Of a stretch of 64,000 nt of DNA, positions 36,521-45,182 are shown piece by piece. The stretch's first letter is position 1. Every line of letters begins with the position of its first letter. A model generated the notes under the pieces. It had not been told where the DNA came from. It searched no databases and was given only the letters and a program-made list of their open reading frames with translations. The stretch comes from Photobacterium phosphoreum (GTDB taxonomy: Bacteria > Pseudomonadota > Gammaproteobacteria > Enterobacterales > Vibrionaceae): positions 444,835-508,834 of the forward strand of contig NZ_MSCQ01000002.1 of the NCBI RefSeq assembly GCF_002954725.1. The letters are read 5' to 3'. The position numbers and the translations under genes are program-made.

Positions 36521-37528
36521 ATGATAGATTTTCGCTCAGATACGGTAACTCGCCCATCAGCAAAAATGCGTAACGTAATAGCAAATGCCCTTGTGGGTGA
36601 TGATGTTTATGGTGATGACACTACCGTTAATGATCTAGAACAATGGGCTGCAAAACGTCACGGCTTTGAGGCTGCTATTTATTGTTCTTCTGGTACACAA
36701 GCCAACTTACTCGCTTTAATGGCGCATTGTGAACGTGGTGATGAATACCTTTGTGGTCAGCAAGCACATAACTATAAGTTTGAGGGCGGCGGCGCAGCAG
36801 TATTAGGCTCTATTCAGCCACAGCCGTTAGAAAACGATGCTGATGGCAGTATTCCATTCTCAAAACTAATAGCAGCAATTAAGCCACTTGATCCACACTT
36901 TGCTCGCACTAAACTACTAAGCCTTGAAAACACCATTAATGGCAAAGTGTTACCCTTAGAGTACATTCAACAAGCACGTGAGTTTGTCGATCAACATGGC
37001 TTACAAATGCACCTTGATGGCGCACGTGTTTATAATGCCGCAGTTGCCATGAACGTAGATATTACAGAGATCGTTAAATACTTTGATTCATTCACGATTT
37101 GTTTATCAAAAGGCTTAGGCGCACCTATTGGCTCTTTATTATTAGGCGATAAAACCTTAATCGCAAAAGCACGTCGCTGGCGTAAAGTCCTAGGTGGTGG
37201 TATGCGTCAAGCAGGGATTATTGCTGCGGCAGGTAAACTGGCTTTAACTGAAAATGTTAAACGTCTTGCTGACGATCACCGCAATGCACGTTATTTAGCT
37301 GAGCAGTTAAACAGTGTTACTGGCTTTAGTGTCAATCTTGATCATATTCAGACCAATATGGCGTTTGCTAAAGTGGATCAGACTATCGATCAAACACAAT
37401 TGATTGAAACCTTAAAGCACCAAGGTATCTTAATCAGTGGCGGTAACCCAATGCGTTTCGTGACTCACCTTGATATCACAGCGCATGATATTGATACCTT
37501 TATCGCCGCATTAAAAAGTGCGTTATAA
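36521..37528 (+). CDS. ltaE: Low-specificity L-threonine aldolase
   Basis: 335-residue PLP enzyme that cleaves L-allo-threonine and L-threonine to glycine and acetaldehyde. Family start IDFRSDTVTRPS, cofactor and substrate segments GDDVYGDD, CSSGTQANLLAL, HLDGARVYNAAVA, and the Schiff-base Lys in CLSKGLGAPIGSLL. Full family length. Monocistronic, terminator after. Confidence 0.96.
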   Translation: MIDFRSDTVTRPSAKMRNVIANALVGDDVYGDDTTVNDLEQWAAKRHGFEAAIYCSSGTQANLLALMAHCERGDEYLCGQQAHNYKFEGGGAAVLGSIQPQPLENDADGSIPFSKLIAAIKPLDPHFARTKLLSLENTINGKVLPLEYIQQAREFVDQHGLQMHLDGARVYNAAVAMNVDITEIVKYFDSFTICLSKGLGAPIGSLLLGDKTLIAKARRWRKVLGGGMRQAGIIAAAGKLALTENVKRLADDHRNARYLAEQLNSVTGFSVNLDHIQTNMAFAKVDQTIDQTQLIETLKHQGILISGGNPMRFVTHLDITAHDIDTFIAALKSAL

Positions 37529-37556
37529 CAGTTCATTCTTTGCTTAAAAAACGTTT

Positions 37557-37595
37557 TAGCCCATAGCATTATTCAATGGATATGGGCTTTAATTG
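37557..37595 (+). terminator. Terminator after ltaE
   Basis: AGCCCATA pairs with TATGGGCT around a 15-nt loop, followed by TTAATTG; the T run is modest. Confidence 0.65.
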
Positions 37596-37741
37596 TGATT
37601 TTTGATATCCATCACAACTGCGTAAATAAAATCTAAAATCATCATTCCTATCACTATGATCAACTATGCTTATAAGCACTACCGAGTATAAATAACACTC
37701 GGCATAAAATAGATATTCGCGCAATAAACAAGGATGAATAT

Positions 37742-38236
37742 ATGGATGATCTACAATTATGGTTAGCCACGATTAAAGCATGGTATCGTGAAGATAAACC
37801 CAATAACATCACATCTCTTAGCTCTATTATTGCCACAACGCCGACCGCTCTATTTACTGCATCTAAACTAAATAATCCCACAACGCATCAACACGCACAC
37901 CATGATCATCAACAGGAAGAAGCCCTTGCATATTGGCTTGATGGCTGTCAAAAGATCTGTCACTTTCATAGCCAGCAGCAACCGCAACTTGCCTTTACTT
38001 ATATTCAACTCCCCTATGCAAAATTACAAGCACTGGTATGTGATCCGCAACAGAGTGCGACCACTAAACGGTGGGGATTGAAAAAACTCGATACGATTAT
38101 TGTTACGTTATTAGAGTTTTGCCAATGCCAGCAGCAGCATTCTCAACTACAATCTTGGCAACAGCAAAGCCGAGATTTAATTGATTTGCATGTTATCTTT
38201 ATGGCAGCCCAGCAACATCTTAATCTTAAATATTAA
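37742..38236 (+). CDS. Gln/His-rich hypothetical protein
   Basis: 164 residues, helical, with unusual Gln and His richness (HQHAHHDHQQEE near 50-60, QCQQQHSQLQSWQQQ near 128-142). A His cluster might bind metal, but no motif is recognised. AAGGATG precedes ATG 37742. It converges on sgrR with a gap of 25 bp. Confidence 0.65.
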   Translation: MDDLQLWLATIKAWYREDKPNNITSLSSIIATTPTALFTASKLNNPTTHQHAHHDHQQEEALAYWLDGCQKICHFHSQQQPQLAFTYIQLPYAKLQALVCDPQQSATTKRWGLKKLDTIIVTLLEFCQCQQQHSQLQSWQQQSRDLIDLHVIFMAAQQHLNLKY

Positions 38237-38261
38237 TGAGTCTCTGTAAATGGTGTTAGGG

Positions 38262-39968
38262 TTATGGTGTTTGAGGCTTACTCCAAACCGATTTAAAATC
38301 AAACCAGCCTAATAAATTCGATTCCATACCTTGCAGTTGAACATTATCATCCACACCTAACCAGTTATGAAATAAAGGAATGGTTTGCCCTGTTTGCGAT
38401 AATGTTTGTCCAATAATATCACTAGGAAATACCATCTTAGACGTTGATCGCCACTCACTGATCACTTGCTGTAAATGTTCAAATTCATTTACAGGCATTA
38501 CCCGTTGAATATGATTAAAGTTATGTAACCATCCCAAAATAGCATCGCTTCGATTACTGCCAAGGCTCATACCATTTAACCAAATATCAATTTTTTCCGC
38601 CTGTTCACCCAAAACGATATCCTCATAACTCAATTCAATAATTTTTAGTCGAATACCGTCCTTTGCTAATATCATTTCAATCAAAGAGGCAATATAAGGA
38701 TAAATAGGATGTTCGTGCTGATAAGCCAACGTAACCGCCCTTTTATGGGGAATCACCACAGGCTCAGATAATTGCTGGGTATGGATCCAACCTGGTAATA
38801 ATCCATAAGCATTAAATAACTTAAAATCACCGACTTTGGTTAAATCCATCTCACGCATTAAATTAAGACTGTATAAACGTGACTGAAAATAATTCAACCA
38901 ATCAGTATCTTGTGCGAGGCCAGAAATACGGTTCAATAATAAAAAGGTACAGCCTTGATCCATTGATAACCGAGAGGATATATCTGCATGTCCCCCGAGT
39001 TCCTCACCTAATGTCGGTTGTAAATAACAAGCAGCAAAATCATTTAATATCCACACTTCCACCACATCACTCAGTGCTCTAAAACCAAAATAATGATCAA
39101 AGGCTTCTAACTTGAACCGTTGTTTATCATTAGCGACTACTTTATAAGGTCCTGTACCAATTGGAAACATTTCATAATCGGCTAATGTTGAGTGATTTGC
39201 AGGTTGGATCATGGCGCTAATATTGGCTAATAAATCAGGAAAGCGGTGATCGTCTTGAGATAAATGAAAATCAATAATATTGTTAAATGGTGAGGTAACG
39301 TTATCAATATGAGCAAATAAAGACAGTTGCTTAACATCTGCAAAAGTAGCAAAAATATCATTACTTTCTAACAATCGACCATCATGGAAATGAATCGCAG
39401 GTCGAAGATAAAATCGCCAATGACGAGGAGTTATTGCTTCCCACGCATGTGCAATATCACCAATCACCGTTTCCTCTTCCCCTTTTTCCTCTTTTAGCTG
39501 CGTTAAGCCACTAAAAATTTGGCGGACAAGATGTTGTTCAGAACGGCGTAAAGGCTTTAAGGGAGTGATATTTTCAAAGCGGCGATAATAAGGTAAACGG
39601 ACAATTTGCTTGCCTTGATGGTGAGAAACACCCAACTGTTCTTGAATCAATTGCACCAATTTTTCAGCATTATGATCGAGGGCAACTAAAGCAGGTTCTA
39701 ACTTACCGCTTGCCACTAGTTTACGGGCATGTTGTAGCTGTAACTCACTGTCTGTATTGTTAAAAATAAGTCGTGACTGTTTACCTCTCCCCACCGCAGG
39801 TTGCCAATCAATCCAACCTTCAGACACCATTTTATTGATCACCATTCGCACGTTACGGCGCGTACAAAATAGCACCTCAGCAATATCTTGTAAGTTGGTC
39901 TCCATGCTATCACCACCGAAGTGATTATAGAGTCGCTGAAATTGCAGTTTTAGACGTTGACCACTCAT
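38262..39968 (-). CDS. sgrR: SgrR-family transcriptional regulator
   Basis: 568 residues. N-terminal SgrR-type helix-turn-helix (LQDIAEVLFCTRRNVRMVINKMVSEGWIDWQPAVGRGKQSRLIF, about 26-69), then a solute-binding-protein-like domain (SBP family 5) covering the rest. In enteric bacteria SgrR senses glucose-phosphate stress and activates the divergent small RNA SgrS. Here the divergent region also carries an sRNA-like structure (see 40035-40221). Confidence 0.88.
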   Translation of the reverse strand: MSGQRLKLQFQRLYNHFGGDSMETNLQDIAEVLFCTRRNVRMVINKMVSEGWIDWQPAVGRGKQSRLIFNNTDSELQLQHARKLVASGKLEPALVALDHNAEKLVQLIQEQLGVSHHQGKQIVRLPYYRRFENITPLKPLRRSEQHLVRQIFSGLTQLKEEKGEEETVIGDIAHAWEAITPRHWRFYLRPAIHFHDGRLLESNDIFATFADVKQLSLFAHIDNVTSPFNNIIDFHLSQDDHRFPDLLANISAMIQPANHSTLADYEMFPIGTGPYKVVANDKQRFKLEAFDHYFGFRALSDVVEVWILNDFAACYLQPTLGEELGGHADISSRLSMDQGCTFLLLNRISGLAQDTDWLNYFQSRLYSLNLMREMDLTKVGDFKLFNAYGLLPGWIHTQQLSEPVVIPHKRAVTLAYQHEHPIYPYIASLIEMILAKDGIRLKIIELSYEDIVLGEQAEKIDIWLNGMSLGSNRSDAILGWLHNFNHIQRVMPVNEFEHLQQVISEWRSTSKMVFPSDIIGQTLSQTGQTIPLFHNWLGVDDNVQLQGMESNLLGWFDFKSVWSKPQTP

Positions 39969-40034
39969 AAAAAGGGAACCTTATTAATTAATTTATGCTC
40001 TTTTAACTTTACTACTTTACCTTAAAATAGACGC

Positions 40035-40221
40035 TGTCAACACAACAACGTGTTAGTACAGAGTAAACTGCCTATGATTATTCTGTTACGTTTAATGTAC
40101 TGACAAGGTTAATGAACATTGTTGTAATGCGTCCCCCTACACATTGCAACTCCTGAGTGATCATTAATAACACTGGCTGATGTTATCTCTTTATAGCATC
40201 AGCCAGTATTTCCTCTTTTTT
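40035..40221 (+). ncRNA. sgrS: Candidate SgrS-like small RNA divergent from sgrR
   Basis: Position: immediately upstream of sgrR on the opposite strand, as in E. coli. A TAAAAT hexamer at 40023-40028 could be the -10. Structure: ACTGGCTGATGTTAT (40172-40186) pairs with ATAGCATCAGCCAGT (40193-40207) over 15 bp, then a C/T-rich tail ending in six T. Seed: CTCCTGAGTG at 40150-40159 is the complement of CACTCAGGAG, a Shine-Dalgarno-type sequence like that I recall in the ptsG leader. No clear SgrT; ORFs of 9 and 14 codons lie at 40074 and 40112. The 5' end is a guess. Confidence 0.55.
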
Positions 40222-40492
40222 GCTGTCAGCCGTTCGAAATTATCCCAATACTGCGATGAGATCTGGTTGTTGCACTCGATACAGGTGAAAATATACTCAT
40301 ATATTGATTGTTATTGATTATCACCACGCCTTAATCTATTCATCAGCAGGATGCTTTTTCCTCTTTAATTAACGGGTGCTGGTTAGTACTTAGTTTATGA
40401 GGAATAGCGGAATAACGAAGCAAACTAACATCCGTCATTGTGGACGTTGAGGCACAAAACGAGGCGGGATTGACTCACAGTGAAATCGAACG
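40222..40492. other. Intergenic region, no gene seen
   Basis: About 270 bp, slightly more GC than the neighbouring gaps, with no ORF of note. It reads like worn coding sequence, but no family is recognisable. Confidence 0.35.
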
Positions 40493-40527
40493 AAAAAACT
40501 CTACACAATCAGTATGTAAAGAGCTTT
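40493..40527 (-). terminator. Weak terminator of the LprI-like gene
   Basis: On the minus strand CTCTTTACA and TGTGTAGAG pair imperfectly and run into six T. Confidence 0.4.
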
Positions 40528-40545
40528 TATTATTAAATTTATATA

Positions 40546-40962
40546 TTAATTCCTAGGCGGTTCAGGTAATACTGGAGGCGTGTTATTTGTATAGGTTAAG
40601 AAATGCATCCAAATATCATGGGTTCTTTCCTTGGTAAGCTGGGTTTTACAATCTAACGCCATCACATTACGGATCGTACCATCACGCCACTGGGTATAAA
40701 CCGCATTACATTGCGCCTTCATATATACTTCCCAGTCTTGTTGGGCTTGATCAATCGCCTGCACCAACTTAGGATCGTCCTTATTATGCTCAACACTGGC
40801 AGTTAAATATTTCGATAATTCATCTTGCGCAGATGTTAATGTTAACGCCGCACAGTCTTTAATTTCTAACGTATTACGAAGGTTATCGCAATCTAATCCT
40901 TTTTTTGCTGCAACCGTCGGAAACGACACACAAACTAAAGCAATTAATAAGTATTTATTCAT
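40546..40962 (-). CDS. LprI/DUF1311-like exported protein
   Basis: 138 residues from ATG 40962, directly behind a GGGGGG-type binding site. Signal peptide to about residue 18. Four Cys remain after the signal (LDCDN, IKDCAAL, QCNAVY, LDCKT). The central helix AIDQAQQDWEVYMKAQCNAVY matches the LprI N-terminal (DUF1311) pattern WxxYRxxxC, a family that includes a mycobacterial lysozyme inhibitor. Function here is by family only. Confidence 0.75.
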   Translation of the reverse strand: MNKYLLIALVCVSFPTVAAKKGLDCDNLRNTLEIKDCAALTLTSAQDELSKYLTASVEHNKDDPKLVQAIDQAQQDWEVYMKAQCNAVYTQWRDGTIRNVMALDCKTQLTKERTHDIWMHFLTYTNNTPPVLPEPPRN

Positions 40963-41155
40963 ATCCCCCCCATTACATATAAACATCACAGAGCACACTA
41001 CTTATAAAACCATTATAGTGCTCAGCCCTTCTTTTGCTGCCAATCATGGTTATTATCTACCACTTTTAGCGAAGAACGATAATATTGCACTAAACGAAAA
41101 CCTCGTTAGCAGCAAGCGCCTTCAGGTACAATGATAGATAGATCGGTACAACTGA

Positions 41156-41248
41156 AGCACGACGTACACAGCGATCAATCACATGATAAAAAGGCGTTAT
41201 TTGAGGCTCTATCAATTTACGTCTTGAGATTGTCATTCGCTTCACCAT
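41156..41248 (-). pseudogene. 5' fragment of a REP-associated tyrosine transposase
   Basis: On the minus strand from ATG 41248, the sequence reads MVKRMTISRRKLIEPQITPF and on to DRCVRRA, nearly identical to the start of the transposase at 50785, then stops matching. Only about 31 codons remain; no HUH motif. The 40963-41426 gap shows nothing else that I can identify. Confidence 0.85.
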
Positions 41249-41426
41249 GAGGAACGCGCGTGATTGCAAATTGATTGATATAGTAATATTTATAGAGCTT
41301 ATGCAGTGAGTAGCATTTGCTTTTTTATATCACTTAATTAAAATTGATATTTAAGCAGAAACCGTAGCTTACATTATTTGAATGATTTCTGGGGCGGACC
41401 AGATTTTTAGGCATAAGGCATGTTTA

Positions 41427-41876
41427 ATGATTGTTCTTGCACCTCGTACCCGTAAGCTTGTTTACGCTATTTCTTTTGAAATACTTGCGATCATATTAAG
41501 TACTTTCTTATTAGCGATGCTCAACCATGGTGAATCGTCCAATTCACTGCCAGTTGCCTTTATGGTGTCAACGATAGCCTTGATTTGGAATTACGCTTTT
41601 AACTCTTGTTTTGAATTGATTGAAACTAAACTGCATATTAAAAAAAGAACCCTCGCTGTTCGATTAACCCACTCCATATTTTTTGAGATTGGGCTATTCT
41701 TATTTACCATTCCATTGTATATGTGGTGGTATAACGTTAGCTTGGTGAAAGCCATCAGTATGGAAATGGCAATCTTAGTGTTCTTCTTAATTTATACGTT
41801 TATATTTACGTTACTGTTCGATTTATTATTTCAGACAAACAACCCAATGATCGCAGCAACCACTGGCCATGAGTAG
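41427..41876 (+). CDS. PACE family efflux transporter
   Basis: 149 residues from ATG 41427 (AAGG about 9 nt upstream); the ATG at 41382 adds 15 residues not expected in the family. Four spans in two PF05232-type (BTP) repeats: RTRKLVYAISFEILAIILST and RLTHSIFFEIGLFLFTIPLYMWW. Both repeats carry the conserved Glu in span 1 and span 3. Relatives (AceI) export chlorhexidine, other biocides and natural polyamines. It is tail to tail with a LysR gene, 8 bp apart. Confidence 0.88.
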   Translation: MIVLAPRTRKLVYAISFEILAIILSTFLLAMLNHGESSNSLPVAFMVSTIALIWNYAFNSCFELIETKLHIKKRTLAVRLTHSIFFEIGLFLFTIPLYMWWYNVSLVKAISMEMAILVFFLIYTFIFTLLFDLLFQTNNPMIAATTGHE

Positions 41877-41883
41877 TGGTTGG

Positions 41884-42774
41884 TTATTGTAATTGTTCAG
41901 CTAAATAATCAAGAAACGCTCTGATCTGCGGTTTTAGATATTGGGCGCTTTTGTAAACGGCATAGATTTCACCACTGGTGTTTTCATTATGTGTTACTGT
42001 CCACTTTGGCAGCAAGACTTCTAATTGTTTGCTTTCAATATAGGGTTTAACCATCCAATCAGATAATAATAATACCCCCAGATGTTGTAATGCCGCATTT
42101 AATAATGGCGAACCACCTTTTGATGCTAAATTACCGGTTACTGATATTTTAGTTAGTGTTTTATTTGAATTAAAATACCAATTAGTTCGTTGACGTTCAT
42201 GGCTGATAATTAAACAGTTATGATCTTTTAGATCTTGTGGAGTTTTTATTTGAGGATTACTTTTTATATATTCAGGTGTCGCAACTAAAGAGGTGGTGTT
42301 TGTCAGAAGGTGTCGAGCTTTAAGATTACTATCAATTGGCGTGCCGATGCGAATAGCAATATCTATATTATCACTATTTAAATCAACCAGATTATTATCT
42401 AACTCTAATTCTAATTTTATCTTAGGGTAACGTTTTAAAAAATCGGGAATTAAATTCGTCAGATAAATATTACCAAAAGTTTCAAATACTGAAATACGTA
42501 AAGCACCTTCTGGCGTATTATTATTCCCTTGCATTTCTGATAATAGATTTCGAGATTGTTCAAGTATTTTAATCGACTGTTGATAAAAATATTGACCATC
42601 TTCAGTTAATATTAATTGACGAGTACTACGTTTAAACAGGGTGGTTTTGATCTTGTTTTCAAGTTTATCAATGTTTCGTGTTACTGATGATGGAGCCATA
42701 TTTAACGCTTTTGCTGCTTGTGAAAAACTTCCAGAAACAACAACTTGCTCAAATACGCCGAGTAAATCTAACAT
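41884..42774 (-). CDS. LysR-family transcriptional regulator
   Basis: 296 residues from ATG 42774 (AAAGGA 7 nt upstream); the reading from 42816 adds 14 residues. Winged HTH at 1-60 (FEQVVVSGSFSQAAKALNMAPSSVTRNIDKLE) and a two-lobe effector domain. It may control the PACE gene or the AhpD-like gene. The AhpD-like gene upstream on the same strand has its own terminator, so LysR has at least partly separate transcription. Confidence 0.93.
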   Translation of the reverse strand: MLDLLGVFEQVVVSGSFSQAAKALNMAPSSVTRNIDKLENKIKTTLFKRSTRQLILTEDGQYFYQQSIKILEQSRNLLSEMQGNNNTPEGALRISVFETFGNIYLTNLIPDFLKRYPKIKLELELDNNLVDLNSDNIDIAIRIGTPIDSNLKARHLLTNTTSLVATPEYIKSNPQIKTPQDLKDHNCLIISHERQRTNWYFNSNKTLTKISVTGNLASKGGSPLLNAALQHLGVLLLSDWMVKPYIESKQLEVLLPKWTVTHNENTSGEIYAVYKSAQYLKPQIRAFLDYLAEQLQ

Positions 42775-42831
42775 AATAATATCCTTTTTTATTAAGTATA
42801 ATTTACCATATAGCACTTAAAAAATGTAAAC

Positions 42832-42868
42832 AAAAAACCCCAATATTTAAACTAAACATTGGGGGTAA
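42832..42868 (-). terminator. Terminator of the AhpD-like gene
   Basis: On the minus strand CCCCAAT pairs with ATTGGGG, with TTTA/TAAA inside, then six T. Confidence 0.85.
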
Positions 42869-42877
42869 GTATTATAA

Positions 42878-43312
42878 TTAGTGTTTCATTTTAGTTGCTA
42901 GTGCAAAGCGATTCCATGAGTTAATCATGATGATTTGCATCATCGCTTCTGCTAATTTTACTTCGCCTAATAAACTAAAGCATTCAGCATAGGTTTCATC
43001 AGTAACAGCATTATTTGAAATTAATGTCATTTCATCGGTTAATTTTAATAGAGCTCTTTCAGTATCATCAAATAAAGGTGATTCTGACCATGCAGAAATA
43101 GCGAATAGTTTTTGTTGATCGATGCCTAATTCTAATGCAGCTGTAGTGTGCATCTGAATACAATAAGCACATTTATTGATCATTGATGAGCGAATTTTAA
43201 TAATTTCTTTTAATTGATTTGATAATTCAGTTTCAGCTAAGTAATTTTCAATCGTTAACATTGCGCTTAATGCTTTTGGTTGAACTTTTGCAATATCAAT
43301 ACGCTTATTCAT
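42878..43312 (-). CDS. Carboxymuconolactone decarboxylase/AhpD-like protein
   Basis: 144-residue helical protein of the AhpD-like group. The redox motif is CAYCIQMHTTAALELG (Cys-x-x-Cys-x-x-x-His), which supports a peroxidase/thiol reductase role rather than lactone decarboxylation. The family RSSMINKCAYC context is typical. LysR is immediately downstream; a decayed VOC gene is upstream on the same strand. Confidence 0.9.
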   Translation of the reverse strand: MNKRIDIAKVQPKALSAMLTIENYLAETELSNQLKEIIKIRSSMINKCAYCIQMHTTAALELGIDQQKLFAISAWSESPLFDDTERALLKLTDEMTLISNNAVTDETYAECFSLLGEVKLAEAMMQIIMINSWNRFALATKMKH

Positions 43313-43461
43313 AATAATACCTTTATTTTTGTTGTTTATGATTTGTTGTAAAGAGTATATTAATTATTTTTAAATGATGTAATCGATATATAAGCGTAAC
43401 AGTTTTGCATAAAACGCAAAGATACAGCTGAATAGTAGGGTGATTCTGATTAAATATAGCT

Positions 43462-43757
43462 TTAAGCTCGGTAATTGGCGATCTCTATTAAATTACCATC
43501 AGGATCACGAAAATATATCGACATAATTTTTCCCATCGCGCCTATGCGTTCAATGGGGCCTTCAATAATGGTGACACCACATTGCTCAATATGTTGTTGA
43601 GCTTGAGTTAAATCAATGTCGATAATAAAAAATAAGTCAGCACTCCCGATATGTACGGCTTGTGCTGAGGGTTTAAATTCAGCGCCATGCCTAATACCTT
43701 CTGATAGAAATCAGCACTAATATTAATATCTTTCACCGTGAGAAATAAAAAGGAAAT
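43462..43757 (-). pseudogene. VOC/glyoxalase-family gene, decayed
   Basis: Minus-strand codons read [19 protein letters not shown], then, after a frameshift near 43688, [39 protein letters not shown] and a stop at 43462. These are both ends of a vicinal-oxygen-chelate protein. The middle, normally about 24 residues, is missing, and the 5' end stops next to the short mobile element at 43761. Inactivated by deletion and truncation. Confidence 0.85.
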
Positions 43758-43760
43758 ATT

Positions 43761-43883
43761 GGACAGCCAAATGTTTTGTTACATTGAGTATCTAAAAAAT
43801 AAATAATTCCACAAGCAACAGACTCTTTTACCGTAAAAATCACCCCATTTTTTTACATTATTGGTGGAAAATTATGGCTGTCC
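43761..43883. mobile_element. Short non-autonomous element (copy A)
   Basis: 123 bp bounded by GGACAGCC at 43761 and TGGCTGTCC at 43875-43883. The inner sequence matches copy B (44944) closely: CCAAATGTTTTGTTA, then ATTCCACAAGCAACAGACT, then ATTATGGCTGTCC. It also matches the left and right ends of the transposase element at 50544. Compared with copy B it holds 26 bp more. Looks like an internally deleted derivative moved by that transposase. Confidence 0.8.
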
Positions 43884-44035
43884 TATGTTTTTTATGTTTT
43901 GGCTGTTTTTATGTATCCACCATTTTCGATAAAGTGAATATGAAAATTTTGAGTCTTTTACATACTTGCTTAACAAGCCAATAACAGGTAGAAATATGCC
44001 CAGTTATTTTTATCTATAAACAGGGTGTTTATTCC

Positions 44036-44824
44036 ATGATTGATACACCAGAGCAACAACGTTCAAAGTTAAACGAGCATAAAAAGAAACCTAATAATGC
44101 TTTAGACGCTGAACAATATGCAGCATTAGTCCATAGCCGTCGTTCAGTACGTAAATATGATGCTGATAGTACTTTTGATCATGAAGCGGTGACGCGTGCA
44201 CTTGAATTAGCCACCCTTTCACCTAACAGTTCCAATATGCAGCTCTGGACTTTCCATCGTGTTGTTACTACTGAAAAACGACAACAACTCGCTAAGTTAT
44301 GCATGGGACAAAATGCAGCAAAAACTGCTCGCGAGCTAATTGTTATCACCACTACCCCATATAAGTGGAAACAACGTGCAAAAATGAACGCCGCGCAAAT
44401 TCGCCAAGCCTTTGAAGGACGTGAAGATGCTACATCAAAGCGCGCTTTAAAATATTACGAAAAGCTGATCCCATTTTTATATCGCAATGATCGCTTTGGC
44501 TTACTAGGTGTAATTCGTAAAGTGATTGTGACTTATTTAGGTCGTAACAAGCCGATGGTGCGTGAAGTAAGTAAAGCAGATTTACGTGTATGTTTACATA
44601 AAAGTACATCACTTGCTGCAATGACCTTTATGACAGCAATGCGCGCTGAAGGTTATGATACCTGCCCAATGGAAGGTTTTGATTCCAAGCGTGTGAAACA
44701 ACTTCTCAACTTAAATGCTAAAGATGAAATCACTATGATCATTGGTTGTGGTCCACGAGCTGAGGATGGCATTTATGGTGAACGTCATCGCGTTGATAAC
44801 AGTGAAGTGATAGTAAGCCACTAA
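44036..44824 (+). CDS. Nitroreductase family protein
   Basis: 262-residue FMN-dependent nitroreductase-fold protein. Family elements: HSRRSVRKYDADSTFDHEAVTRALELATLSPNSSNMQLWTFHRV (FMN-phosphate binding, early Arg-Ser-Arg type) and the C-terminal CPMEGFD and IGCGPRAEDG. Reduces nitro, quinone or related substrates with NAD(P)H; physiological substrate unknown. Monocistronic. Confidence 0.88.
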   Translation: MIDTPEQQRSKLNEHKKKPNNALDAEQYAALVHSRRSVRKYDADSTFDHEAVTRALELATLSPNSSNMQLWTFHRVVTTEKRQQLAKLCMGQNAAKTARELIVITTTPYKWKQRAKMNAAQIRQAFEGREDATSKRALKYYEKLIPFLYRNDRFGLLGVIRKVIVTYLGRNKPMVREVSKADLRVCLHKSTSLAAMTFMTAMRAEGYDTCPMEGFDSKRVKQLLNLNAKDEITMIIGCGPRAEDGIYGERHRVDNSEVIVSH

Positions 44825-44943
44825 CAAAAATACCACGATAAATAGCGGAAACTTAGTCATCCGCTATCCCACCTTAACCACATATGTTAATTCATTCTTC
44901 CTATATCTAAGAGCTTTAAAAATTGCCACATAAAACCAACATT

Positions 44944-45040
44944 GGACAGCCAAATGTTTTGTTAAATTGATTATCTAAAAAACAAATCATTCCACAAGCA
45001 ACAGACTTTTTACATTATTGGTGAAAAATTATGGCTGTCC
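44944..45040. mobile_element. Short non-autonomous element (copy B)
   Basis: 97 bp bounded by GGACAGCC (44944-44951) and TGGCTGTCC (45032-45040), nearly identical to copy A except for a 26-bp deletion. A second, imperfect right end (TATGGGTGTCC, around 45090) follows a REP-like hairpin, so one side may have been duplicated. Confidence 0.8.
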
Positions 45041-45051
45041 TTTGTTCTTTC

Positions 45052-45084
45052 CCCGGGCATTCACAGCAGGGAATGACGAGGGGG
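45052..45084. repeat. REP-like palindrome
   Basis: A CCCC...GGGG stem with ATTC/GAAT inside, containing the GTCATTCCC sequence on the minus strand that typifies Vibrio REP elements. It lies between the right end of copy B and a degenerate second right end. Confidence 0.6.
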
Positions 45085-45182
45085 AAATTATGGGTGTCCT
45101 ATGTTCTTTTCTTCTAAAATGTAGCTTGACCTGTCTAAAGCTTTATAGTTTATGATGCCGCATCTGTTGAGAGGACTTCCTT

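Noticed and set aside
43896..43912. GGCTGTTTTTATG as another element right end
   Set aside because: Only GGCTGT matches, with no flanking agreement; probably a worn duplicate of the end at 43875 or chance.
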